Of a stretch of DNA of 64,000 bases, positions 34,531-42,005 are shown piece after piece. The notes below the pieces were generated by a model, which was not told where the DNA came from, searched no databases, and saw only the letters and a program-made list of their open reading frames with translations. Position numbers and translations under genes: made by a program. Source of the DNA: JAOPZW01 sp963764585 (lineage in GTDB: Bacteria; Actinomycetota; Thermoleophilia; Solirubrobacterales; Solirubrobacteraceae); NCBI GenBank assembly GCA_963764585.1, contig CAVXTB010000002.1, positions 451,155 through 515,154 on the forward strand, read 5' to 3'. Numbering within the stretch: position 1 is the first letter of the stretch; the number at the start of each line of letters is the position of its first letter.

Positions 34531-35678
34531 CGAGGCGCGTGCTCGCCGTCGCGGCGGTCGCCGCGCTCGTCGCCGGCTGTGGCGGCGGCTCGACGAAGAC
34601 GCGCACGGTGCAGACGACGACCACCAAGGTCGAGGTGCTGCGATCCAGCGGCGAGGGCGAGACCGGCTTCGACGCCGGCGCGATCTACGACCGCGAGTCG
34701 CCGGGCGTCGTGACGGTGATCTCGACGGGCCTGGAGGAGGCCGGCGGGCGCAACGCGGCGGGGCTGGGCTCGGGCTTCGTCATCTCCGGCGACGGGCAGA
34801 TCGCCACCAACGCCCACGTCGTCACGAGCGGCGAGGGCCCGGACATCCGCAAGGCCGAGCGGGTCTACGTGCGCTTCGCCGACGGCAACCAGGTGGCCGC
34901 CGAGGTCAAGGGCTTCGACCCGTTCGCCGACGTCGCGCTGCTGAAGGTCGACCCGGCGGGCCTGACCCTGCGCCCGCTGCCGCTGGGCACGACGAAGGAC
35001 CTGCACGTCGGCGCGCCGGTGGCCGCGATCGGCAGCCCGTTCGGCAAGGAGCAGTCGCTGTCGGTCGGCGTCGTCTCCGCGCTCGACCGCTCGATCCAGT
35101 CGCTCACCGGCTTCGACACGACCGGCGCGATCCAGACCGACGCCGCGATCAACCACGGCAACTCCGGCGGCCCGCTGCTCGACGGGCACGGGCGCGTGCT
35201 GGGCATCAACGCGCAGATCGAGACCGAGAGCGGCGACGGCAGCGGCGTCGGCTTCGCGGTGCCGGTCGACACCGTCAGGCGCTCGCTGGACCAGCTGCGC
35301 CGCGACGGGCGCGCGCGCTACGCCTACCTCGGGGTGTCGAGCGTCGCCGTCTACCCGCAGCTCGCGCAGCACTTCGACCTCGCCGTGAGGACCGGCGCGT
35401 GGATCCAGGACGTCACCCGGGACGGCCCCGCCGAGCACGCCCACCTGAAGGCCGGCGACGGCGACGAGCGCTTCCAGGATCAGGACTTCCGCGCCGGCGG
35501 CGACGTCGTGACCGCCGTGCAGGGCAAGCCGATCCGCGGCGAGAGCGACCTGGCCAAGGTCCTGCTCGCGTACTCGCCCGGCGACACGGTGACCCTCGAC
35601 ATCCGCCGCGGCGGCGCGCGCAAGCAGGTGCGCGTCAAGCTCGGCGAGCGCCCGCTCGGCTCGCCGCGCTCGGGCTGA
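34527..35678 (+). CDS. HtrA/DegP-like serine protease lipoprotein with PDZ domain
   Basis: 383 residues. A lipobox near the N-terminus (AALVAGCGGG) marks a lipoprotein. Trypsin-like triad: His in IATNAHVVTSGEG, Asp in FDPFADVALLKVD, Ser in INHGNSGGPLLDG. The PDZ domain includes GDGDERFQDQDFRAGGDVVT. It probably degrades damaged exported proteins. Position behind the two-component pair suggests an envelope-stress operon. Confidence 0.92.
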   Translation: MTRRVLAVAAVAALVAGCGGGSTKTRTVQTTTTKVEVLRSSGEGETGFDAGAIYDRESPGVVTVISTGLEEAGGRNAAGLGSGFVISGDGQIATNAHVVTSGEGPDIRKAERVYVRFADGNQVAAEVKGFDPFADVALLKVDPAGLTLRPLPLGTTKDLHVGAPVAAIGSPFGKEQSLSVGVVSALDRSIQSLTGFDTTGAIQTDAAINHGNSGGPLLDGHGRVLGINAQIETESGDGSGVGFAVPVDTVRRSLDQLRRDGRARYAYLGVSSVAVYPQLAQHFDLAVRTGAWIQDVTRDGPAEHAHLKAGDGDERFQDQDFRAGGDVVTAVQGKPIRGESDLAKVLLAYSPGDTVTLDIRRGGARKQVRVKLGERPLGSPRSG

Positions 35679-35704
35679 CGCAGCCACGCACGGGCCGACG
35701 CAGC

Positions 35705-35710
35705 TACTCT
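35705..35710 (+). promoter_or_regulatory. -10 element TACTCT of the TreT-like gene
   Basis: TACTCT only 7 nt before the GTG at 35718, so the mRNA should be leaderless. Confidence 0.5.
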
Positions 35711-35717
35711 CCCGCGC

Positions 35718-36956
35718 GTGCTTCAGCCGGTCGCCGTCGGGTCCAAGACGCTCGCGGATTACACCCACATCGTCGGTCGCGATCTCATCGAGGAGATCCG
35801 CACGCTCGCCGAGCCGCTGCAGGGCTCGCGCGTCGTGCACGTGTCGGCCACGGCGTTCGGCGGCGGCGTCAGCGAGATCCTCTACACGCTCGTGCCACTG
35901 ATGAAGGACGTCGGCCTGGAGGTCGAGTGGCAGGTCATCTACGGCCGCGAGGAGTTCTTCAACGCGACCAAGCTGATGCACAACGCGCTGCAGGGCTCGC
36001 CCGAGGACCTGACCGGCGAGCAGTGGGACACCTGGCGGCGCTACAACGAGATGAATGCGCGCGAGCTGGTCGGCGGCTGGGACGTCGCGCTCATCCACGA
36101 CCCGCAGCCCGCGGCGCTGTTCACGCTGGTGCCCGAGAAGGCGCGCGGCTGGGTGTGGCGCTGCCACATCGACATGTCCTCGCCCAACGCGGACACGATC
36201 GGCAAGCTGCTGCCGTACATCGCCCACTACCCCGAGACGGTCTTCCACGTCCGCGACTACGTGCCCGCGGGGATGGACGGCAAGGTCAACATCGTGCCGC
36301 CGGCGATCGACCCGCTCGCGCCCAAGAACATGGCGCTGTCGCCCGAGGACGCCGCCTACGTCTGCGAGCAGTTCGGCATCGACGTCGATCGCCCGCTCAT
36401 GACTCAGGTGTCACGATTCGACCCCTGGAAGGACCCCTTGGGCGTGATCGACGCTTACCGGATCGTCAAGGAGCACATCCCGTCGGTGCAGCTCGCGCTC
36501 GTGGGCTCGATGGCCTCGGACGACCCCGAGGGCTGGGACTTCTTCAACGCCACCATCGCCCATGCCGACGGCGACCCGGACATCCACATCCTCAACAACT
36601 TCAACAACGTCGGGTCGATCGAGGTCAACGCCTTTCAGTCGCAGTCCGACGTCCTCATCCAGAAGTCCACGCGCGAGGGCTTCGGCCTGACGGTGACCGA
36701 GGCCATCTGGAAGGGCCGGCCGTTCATCGGCGGCAACGTCGGGGGGATCCCGCTGCAGGTGGAGAACGGCGTCAGCGGCTACCTGGTGGACAGCGTCGAG
36801 GCCTGCGCGGACCGCACGCTCGACATCCTCCGCGACCCCGCGCTCGGCAAGGCGCTCGGGCGCCGCGGCAAGGAGCACGTGCGCAAGCACTTCCTCACGC
36901 CGCGCTACCTTCGTGACTACCTGAAGATCTTCACGGAGCTGCTGGCGGGGGGATAG
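35718..36956 (+). CDS. GT4 glycosyltransferase, trehalose synthase (TreT-like)
   Basis: 412 residues. HVSATAFGGGVSEILYTLVP is the N-terminal donor/acceptor loop of TreT-like enzymes. GT-B features follow: TQVSRFDPWKDPLGVIDAYR, IQKSTREGFGLTVTEAIWKG and GGNVGGIPLQVENGVSGYLV (the E-x7-E region). TreT joins NDP-glucose and glucose to give trehalose. The neighbour OtsA supports a role in compatible-solute synthesis. GTG start chosen from the -10 spacing. Confidence 0.85.
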   Translation: MLQPVAVGSKTLADYTHIVGRDLIEEIRTLAEPLQGSRVVHVSATAFGGGVSEILYTLVPLMKDVGLEVEWQVIYGREEFFNATKLMHNALQGSPEDLTGEQWDTWRRYNEMNARELVGGWDVALIHDPQPAALFTLVPEKARGWVWRCHIDMSSPNADTIGKLLPYIAHYPETVFHVRDYVPAGMDGKVNIVPPAIDPLAPKNMALSPEDAAYVCEQFGIDVDRPLMTQVSRFDPWKDPLGVIDAYRIVKEHIPSVQLALVGSMASDDPEGWDFFNATIAHADGDPDIHILNNFNNVGSIEVNAFQSQSDVLIQKSTREGFGLTVTEAIWKGRPFIGGNVGGIPLQVENGVSGYLVDSVEACADRTLDILRDPALGKALGRRGKEHVRKHFLTPRYLRDYLKIFTELLAGG

Positions 36957-36960
36957 AGAC

Positions 36961-38433
36961 GTGCCCGATTCACGCGGACCGCTCGTCCTGGTCTCCAATC
37001 GGGGACCGGTGACCTTCCAGGACGACGGCAGCGTGAAGCGCGGCACCGGCGGCCTCGTGACCGCCCTCACGGGGCTGGCGTCGCACCGCGACGCCGTCTG
37101 GATCGCGTCGGCACTGACCGACGCCGATGCGCGCACGTCCGCGGAGGCGGACGGGCGCGCGCTCACGGTGCGCTCGCCGGCGGGCGGCGAGTACCAGGTG
37201 CGCCTGGTCGTCAGCGACCCCGACGCCTACGACCGCTTCTACAACATCTTCGCCAACCCGATGCTGTGGTTCATCCAGCACTACCTCTGGGACCTGTCCA
37301 ACGCCCCGGACGTGCGGCGCAACGAGGTGGAGGCGTTCGAGTACGGCTACAACGTCGTCAACGAGGACCTGGCGACGGCCGTCATCGAGGAGATCGAGGG
37401 CGAGGACGAGCCTGTCGTCATGGTCCACGACTACCACCTCTACACGCTGCCGGCGCTCGTGCGCCGCGCGCGCCCCGACGTCTTCCTGCACCACTTCGTG
37501 CACATCCCGTGGACGCAGAGCGACGCCTGGCGCGTGCTGCCCGGCCGCATCCGCGAGGAGCTCTACCACGGCTTGCTGGCCAACGACATCGTCGGCTTCC
37601 ACACCTCCTCGTACCGGCGCAACTTCCTGCAGTGCTGCCGCGACCTCATGGACCTCGAGGTCGACTTCGAGGCCGGGGTCGTGCACTTCGAGGACCGCGA
37701 GGTCTGGGTGCGCAACTACCCGCTGCCGATCGACGCCAAGGCGCTGTTCGGCGTCGCCGCGTCCGAGGGCGTGTCGCGCCACGAGGAGGAGCTGCTGCAC
37801 CGCCGCCGCGACCACCTGATCCTGCGCGTCGACCGCGCCGACCTGTCCAAGAACGTCCTGCGCGGGTTCTCCTCCTTCGACCTGTTCCTCGAGCAGCACC
37901 CCGAGTTCCGCGAGCGCGTCACCTTCATCGCCCAGCTCATGCCGTCACGGACCGACGTGCCCGAGTACGCCGAGTACCTCGAGCGCATCGAGGCGCTGGT
38001 GGCGGTCGTCAACCACCGCCACGGCACGCCGGACTGGATGCCGATCCAGCTCAAGCTGCGCGACGACCTCGAGGAGGCGGTCGCGGCCTACAAGCACTAC
38101 GACGTGCTCCTGGTGAACGCCATGTTCGACGGGATGAACCTGGTGGCCAAGGAGGGGCCGATGGTCAACGAGCGCGACGGCGTCTCGATCCTCTCGGAGA
38201 ACACCGGCGCGCACGAGGAGCTCGGCGACTGCGCGCTGACCGTCAACCCGTTCGACATCCAGGCCCTGGCCGACTCGATCCACGCCGCCCTGACGATGGC
38301 GCCCGACGAGCGGGCGCGGAGGCTGCGCGGCCTGAAGGAGATCGTCACCGCGCGCGACCCGGGCGACTGGATCGACGAGCAGTTGGCGGACGTGCGCAAG
38401 AAGGCGGCGCAGACGGCGGCGGAGCGGTCCTAG
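36961..38433 (+). CDS. otsA: Alpha,alpha-trehalose-phosphate synthase (GT20)
   Basis: 490 residues. GPLVLVSNRGPVTFQDDGSV, GTGGLVTAL, MVHDYHLYTLPALVRRARPD, HHFVHIPWTQSDAWRVLPGR, LRVDRADLSKNVLRGFSSFD and NAMFDGMNLVAKEGPMVNER are GT20 blocks for UDP-glucose and Glc-6-P binding. It makes trehalose-6-phosphate. The phosphatase OtsB is not in the window. A G-rich stretch at the end of the previous gene may serve as its ribosome binding site. Confidence 0.92.
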   Translation: MPDSRGPLVLVSNRGPVTFQDDGSVKRGTGGLVTALTGLASHRDAVWIASALTDADARTSAEADGRALTVRSPAGGEYQVRLVVSDPDAYDRFYNIFANPMLWFIQHYLWDLSNAPDVRRNEVEAFEYGYNVVNEDLATAVIEEIEGEDEPVVMVHDYHLYTLPALVRRARPDVFLHHFVHIPWTQSDAWRVLPGRIREELYHGLLANDIVGFHTSSYRRNFLQCCRDLMDLEVDFEAGVVHFEDREVWVRNYPLPIDAKALFGVAASEGVSRHEEELLHRRRDHLILRVDRADLSKNVLRGFSSFDLFLEQHPEFRERVTFIAQLMPSRTDVPEYAEYLERIEALVAVVNHRHGTPDWMPIQLKLRDDLEEAVAAYKHYDVLLVNAMFDGMNLVAKEGPMVNERDGVSILSENTGAHEELGDCALTVNPFDIQALADSIHAALTMAPDERARRLRGLKEIVTARDPGDWIDEQLADVRKKAAQTAAERS

Positions 38434-38503
38434 CTGGGCTCCGGTTCGGCGGCGCCCAGGCGCTCGGTCGTTGCCAGCGGCTCACGCGGGGAGCGTGCCG
38501 GTT

Positions 38504-39061
38504 TCAGGGCAGGCCGAACTCGGCAGCGGCGGGGTCGGGGGGCTTGGGCTTGGGCGGGTGCTTGGGCGGCGGCGGGGTCGGGGTCGGCTCGGCGCCTGTG
38601 CCGCCGGCACTCGGCGCGCCACGCTCACCGCCACCGCCCACCGCGCCACGCTCACCGCCACCGCCCACCGCGCCACGCTCACCGCCACCGCCCACCGCGC
38701 CACGCTCACCGCCACCGCCCACCGCGCCACCCTCACCGCCACCGCCCACGCTGGGGCCGCCGGCTTCGCCAGCACCCGGCTGCCGCGCCGGTCGCGCGCC
38801 GTCGCGCTTCTCGCTACGCCCGCCATGCGCCTTCGTTCGCCGCTCCGCGGCGCCCGTGCGCCGGCGCCCCGCCGGGCGCCGCCGCTTCGGCTCGCCCGTC
38901 GTCCCCACCCCACCGAGCGGCACCGCCGTCGCCGGCGGCAGCTGCGGCGGAGCGCCGCGCAGGCGCGGCCAGATCGCGACCACGACCCCGAGCGCGACCA
39001 GCGCCGCGAGTCGCGCGACATTGCCCCACCGGATCCTGTGCCACACGCCGTCGGGTCCCAT
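38504..39061 (-). CDS. Single-pass membrane protein with Gly-rich tandem repeats
   Basis: 185 residues. One N-terminal helix (VARLAALVALGVVVAIWPRL), an Arg-rich segment, then five copies of VGGGGERGA (or close variants) and a Pro-rich end (PPPPKHPPKPKPPDP). Resembles a membrane-anchored wall-spanning linker, but no family is recognised. The choice of strand rests on the N-terminal helix and on the orderly domain layout. Divergent from rpsF. Confidence 0.5.
   Translation of the reverse strand: MGPDGVWHRIRWGNVARLAALVALGVVVAIWPRLRGAPPQLPPATAVPLGGVGTTGEPKRRRPAGRRRTGAAERRTKAHGGRSEKRDGARPARQPGAGEAGGPSVGGGGEGGAVGGGGERGAVGGGGERGAVGGGGERGAVGGGGERGAPSAGGTGAEPTPTPPPPKHPPKPKPPDPAAAEFGLP
38615..38749. 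repeat. 27-bp minisatellite, five units
   Basis: Five head-to-tail 27-bp units starting at 38615, 38642, 38669, 38696 and 38723. They are identical except for one change (G to C) in the last. The period is a multiple of three, so unit gain or loss keeps the coding frame. Confidence 0.9.
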
Positions 39062-39102
39062 CGTGTGTGCTAGGCGGCCGGCGCACGCCCTTCGCCCCCT
39101 GC

Positions 39103-39108
39103 TATCTT
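39103..39108 (+). promoter_or_regulatory. -10 element TATCTT of rpsF
   Basis: TATCTT about 34 nt before the rpsF ATG, so this gene should have a short leader. No clear Shine-Dalgarno is seen. Confidence 0.4.
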
Positions 39109-39142
39109 CCGCCGCCGCCGTCTTTGGACCGGCGCAACGATC

Positions 39143-39541
39143 ATGGCTGCACCCGAATCCCTTTACGACCTCATGCTGCTGCTCGACACGAGCGCACCCG
39201 AAGAGCAGCGCAAGAAGGTCCTGTCCGACGTCGAGTCGGCGATCTCGTCCGCCGGGTCGATCGTCGGGACGCACGACTGGGGCACGCGGTCGCTGGCCTA
39301 CGAGATCGAGCACCGCGCCGACGCCGAGTACCACCTGCTGCAGTTCCACGGCCCCGCCGAACTGCTGGCCAACCTGCAGCGCACCCTGCGGATCACCGAC
39401 GGCGTCGTTCGCTTCCGGATCATCAAGCTGGCCCCGGGCACGCCCGCGCCACCGGAGTCGCGCGCCGAGCGCGTCGAGGCGCCGCCGGCCGAGGCGGCCG
39501 CGCCCTCGCCCTCGGCGTCGCCGTCGCCGTCGGCGGCGTAG
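39143..39541 (+). CDS. rpsF: 30S ribosomal protein S6
   Basis: 132 residues. YDLMLLLDTSAPEEQRKKVL, GTHDWGTRSLAYEIEHRADA, EYHLLQFHGPAELLANLQRT and LRITDGVVRFRIIKL are standard S6. The last ~35 residues are an Ala/Pro/Ser tail longer than in many species. First gene of the rpsF-ssb-rpsR-rplI cluster. Confidence 0.97.
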   Translation: MAAPESLYDLMLLLDTSAPEEQRKKVLSDVESAISSAGSIVGTHDWGTRSLAYEIEHRADAEYHLLQFHGPAELLANLQRTLRITDGVVRFRIIKLAPGTPAPPESRAERVEAPPAEAAAPSPSASPSPSAA

Positions 39542-39585
39542 CGGCCCGCTTCCCCGACCCGGCGCCCCCTCTCTCTCCCGCGTGC

Positions 39586-39603
39586 GGGCGCAGCTCCGCG
39601 CCC
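39586..39603. other. Short hairpin between rpsF and ssb
   Basis: GGGCGC-AGCTCC-GCGCCC, a perfect 6-bp stem. It could terminate or attenuate rpsF transcripts before the separate ssb promoter. No T-run follows. Confidence 0.3.
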
Positions 39604-39674
39604 CCTTCGCGACGCCTCTGCAACAAAAGCGCGCAGAGAGCGGGCTCGCGGCCGGATCGCTCCGCACCCAGGTC

Positions 39675-39680
39675 TAGACT
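39675..39680 (+). promoter_or_regulatory. -10 element TAGACT of ssb
   Basis: TAGACT 55 nt before the ATG. A clear AGGGAG (39721-39726) lies 9 nt before the ssb ATG, so ssb is a leadered, SD-led gene with its own promoter. Confidence 0.45.
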
Positions 39681-39735
39681 CGGCCGCCACACGAATTCCG
39701 CGACGATTGTTCGCCCCCGAAGGGAGCAACCCCGC

Positions 39736-40218
39736 ATGGCAACCTCAAACATCAACCGGGTCATCATCACCGGCAACCTCACCGCAGATCCCGACCTGCG
39801 CTCGCTGCCGAGCGGCACGTCGATCTGCAAGCTGCGCGTGGCCGTGAACACGCGCCGCAAGGACAACTCGACCGGCGAGTGGGTCGACAAGCCCAACTAC
39901 TTCGACGTCACCGTGTGGGGCGCTCAGGGCGAGAACTGCGCGCGTTACCTCGCCAAGGGCCGCCCTGTCGCGATCGACGGGCGCCTCGAGTGGCGCGAGT
40001 GGGAGACCCAGGAAGGCCAGAAGCGCCAGGGGATCGACATCATCGCCGACACGGTGCAGTTCCTTTCGAGCCCGCGTGACGACGCCGGCGGCAACGGCGG
40101 CGGCTTCACCCCGCGCTCGGACATCCCGGTCGACACGGGCGACTTCGCCCCGGCGCCCGCGGGCGGCGGCGGCGCGCCCAGCCCCTCGGCACCGGCCGAC
40201 GACGACATCCCCTTCTAG
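39736..40218 (+). CDS. ssb: Single-stranded DNA-binding protein
   Basis: 160 residues. OB fold: INRVIITGNLTADPDLRSLP, KPNYFDVTVWGAQGENCARY, LAKGRPVAIDGRLEWREWET. Glycine/proline-rich linker and the acidic protein-interaction tip DDDIPF. Essential for replication and repair. Confidence 0.97.
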   Translation: MATSNINRVIITGNLTADPDLRSLPSGTSICKLRVAVNTRRKDNSTGEWVDKPNYFDVTVWGAQGENCARYLAKGRPVAIDGRLEWREWETQEGQKRQGIDIIADTVQFLSSPRDDAGGNGGGFTPRSDIPVDTGDFAPAPAGGGGAPSPSAPADDDIPF

Positions 40219-40477
40219 CCCGCGACCGGTCGCAGCGGTCCCGACGAGTCCCGCGGCGAGGTGGCCGGGGACTCGTTGCCCGCTGGGCCGCGATCGTCCG
40301 CATGGCGGCGCGCCCCTTCGCTCCGCGGTGCGTCCAAAGGCGGGTGACGCACGTTGTGCGGCGGCCGGTGCACATCTCGCGATTACCGCGATTTTCGAGC
40401 GCTTGCGGCGCCAGACGCGGGGGTATCCCTGCGCGGACACGCGCCAGGATTTCGAGACGCGCGCGCCGAGGAAGACC

Positions 40478-40717
40478 ATGGATAGCCACTACCACGAGAC
40501 GCTCGTGACCGCGCTCATCGAGACGATCGCGACGTGGACCGACGCCGACAAGGACCGGCTGACGTCGATGCTCGGGACGCATTGCTGGCCCGGCGGGTTC
40601 CTGGATCGCCAGGAGCCCGGCGGCATCGAGCCGCTGCGCCGCTGGCGCCCCGGCGGCCCCTCGCCGGCGATGCCAGCGTGCTCGTGCGCCCGCGGGCGCT
40701 GCACCGTCTGCAACTGA
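40478..40717 (+). CDS. Small Cys-rich protein between ssb and rpsR
   Basis: 79 residues. N-terminal helical part (MDSHYHETLVTALIETIATW, then TDADKDRLTSMLG), a CWPGG, and a C-terminal cluster CSCARGRCTVCN with four Cys in ten residues, suggesting metal binding. GAGG lies 9 nt before the ATG. No family is recognised; its place inside the ssb-rpsR interval is unusual. Confidence 0.5.
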   Translation: MDSHYHETLVTALIETIATWTDADKDRLTSMLGTHCWPGGFLDRQEPGGIEPLRRWRPGGPSPAMPACSCARGRCTVCN

Positions 40718-40890
40718 CGAAGGCCTCAACGCCCGAGTCCGGGCGGCGCCGTGAGGGCGGGCGCTGCCCGACGCGCCGGCGTTGCATGCCGCCGAGTGCG
40801 GGCCGGCGCGGCAAACGTGGCACAATGAGGGCTCGCGCGCCCGCGGGCGCGCGTTCGACTGTTCACGAAGCTTCCGAAGGACTCCTAGAC

Positions 40891-41223
40891 GTGGCCAAGC
40901 AGCGCAGAGCAAAGCCGGCACGGCGGCGCGACAAGAAGGGCGGGCCCGGCTCCGGCCGGCGCAAGTCCTGCCCGTACTGCAAGGACAAGGTCGAGCAGGT
41001 CGACTACAAGGACGTCGCGACCCTGCGCCGGTTCGTGTCCGAGCGCGGCAAGATCCGCTCGCGCCGGATCAGCGGCGCCTGCCGCCGCCACCAGAACCAG
41101 CTCGCCACCGCCGTCAAGCGCGCCCGCGAGCTCGCGCTGCTGCCCTACGTCAGCGATGCGCGCGAGGAGCGGCCCGAGCGTGGCGGCGGTCGCGGCGGGT
41201 ACCGCGAGCGCGAGGACCGCTAG
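40891..41223 (+). CDS. rpsR: 30S ribosomal protein S18
   Basis: 110 residues against ~80. The core is CPYCKDKVEQVDYKDVATLR, RFVSERGKIRSRRISGACRR and HQNQLATAVKRARELALLPY. The CPYC and the later Cys make it a zinc-type (C+) S18. The basic N-terminal extension and the Arg/Gly/Glu-rich tail (GGGRGGYREREDR) are additions. GTG start with AAGGA 10 nt upstream. Confidence 0.95.
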   Translation: MAKQRRAKPARRRDKKGGPGSGRRKSCPYCKDKVEQVDYKDVATLRRFVSERGKIRSRRISGACRRHQNQLATAVKRARELALLPYVSDAREERPERGGGRGGYREREDR

Positions 41224-41227
41224 CGCC

Positions 41228-41677
41228 ATGCCCGAGGCGATCCTGCTCAAGGACGTCGAGAAGCTGGGCGAGAAGGGCACGGTCGTCGACGTCTCCAAGG
41301 GCTACCTGCGCAACTACCTGATCCCGCGCAAGCTGGCCCAGCCGGCGACGAAGGGCGCCATCGAGGCGGCCCAGCGCCGCGCGGCGGCCGACGAGCGTGC
41401 AGCCCAGGAGGCCATCGGGCGCGCCGAGGAGAACGCCGAGCTGCTCAACAAGACCGTCCTGACGATCAGCCAGCAGGCCGGCGACGACGGCCGCCTGTTC
41501 GGCTCGGTCACGACGCAGGACATCGCCGACGCCATCCAGGAGGCGCGCGGCATCGCCGTCGACCGCCGCAAGATCCACCTCGACGAGCCCATCAAGCACG
41601 TCGGCACCTACGTCGTCGTGGTCGAGGTCGCCGACGGCGTCACGGCCAACGTCAAGACGATCGTCTCCGAGCTGTAG
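41228..41677 (+). CDS. rplI: 50S ribosomal protein L9
   Basis: 149 residues. The signature is LLKDVEKLGEKGTVVDVSKG YLRNYLIPRKLAQPAT, followed by the long connecting helix and the C-terminal domain (GRLFGSVTTQDIADAIQEAR, HVGTYVVVVEVADGV). Starts 4 bp after rpsR. Confidence 0.97.
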   Translation: MPEAILLKDVEKLGEKGTVVDVSKGYLRNYLIPRKLAQPATKGAIEAAQRRAAADERAAQEAIGRAEENAELLNKTVLTISQQAGDDGRLFGSVTTQDIADAIQEARGIAVDRRKIHLDEPIKHVGTYVVVVEVADGVTANVKTIVSEL

Positions 41678-41697
41678 CCGCGACCGCCCTGCCCGCG

Positions 41698-41789
41698 CAG
41701 CGGGCAGTGTCCGTCGCTGCAGCGGGCAGTGTCCGTCGCTGGCAGCGGGCAGTGTCCGTCGCTGGCAGCGGGCAGTGTCGCGCCGCTGG
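41698..41789. repeat. Four tandem 22-24 bp repeats
   Basis: Units start at 41698, 41720, 41743 and 41766, each beginning CAGCGGGCAGTGTC. The first three continue CGTCGCTG(G), while the fourth diverges to GCGCCGCTGG. The 22-23 bp period is close to two helical turns. Confidence 0.85.
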
Positions 41790-41805
41790 CTGGGCCCGGC
41801 CGAGT

Positions 41806-41840
41806 GTCGACTCCGTCCGCCTCAGGCTGACGCAGTCGAC
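41806..41840. repeat. 35-bp inverted repeat (hairpin B)
   Basis: Arms 41806-41822 and 41824-41840 pair at 15 of 17 positions around a single central base. The ends GTCGACT...AGTCGAC and the flanking CGAGT match hairpin A at 23856-23890, while the inner stem sequence is different but still complementary. Confidence 0.6.
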
Positions 41841-41987
41841 GTTCGCGCTCGAGAGCTGGCGTCCGCGTGCCCGCGACGCCGCCCCATCGTCGCGGCCCCG
41901 GTGCACATGTGACGACTTCGCGCAGGCGCGTCAACAAAGACACCGGTGGATGCGGGGATGCCTCGGGCTGCCGACCCCCGCCGTTGC

Positions 41988-41993
41988 TACGTT
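41988..41993 (+). promoter_or_regulatory. -10 element TACGTT of dnaB
   Basis: TACGTT 12 nt before the dnaB ATG at 42006. Confidence 0.42.
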
Positions 41994-42005
41994 CGAGAGC
42001 CACCC

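Larger units (their letters stand above)
41678..42005. other. rplI-dnaB intergenic region with repeats and a hairpin
   Basis: 328 bp without a gene. It contains four tandem 22-24 bp repeats (41698-41789), a 35-bp inverted repeat (41806-41840), and the dnaB -10 element. Confidence 0.7.

Noticed and set aside
38615..38749. CRISPR array
   Set aside because: The 27-bp units are directly adjacent with no unique spacers and are in frame in a coding sequence.
38471..39073. Plus-strand frame with repeated ATLTATAHR
   Set aside because: Alternative reading of the 27-bp minisatellite. The minus-strand frame has a membrane helix and an ordered layout.
41698..41789. CRISPR or tRNA-like array before dnaB
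   Set aside because: The repeats are contiguous with no spacers; it is a plain tandem repeat.
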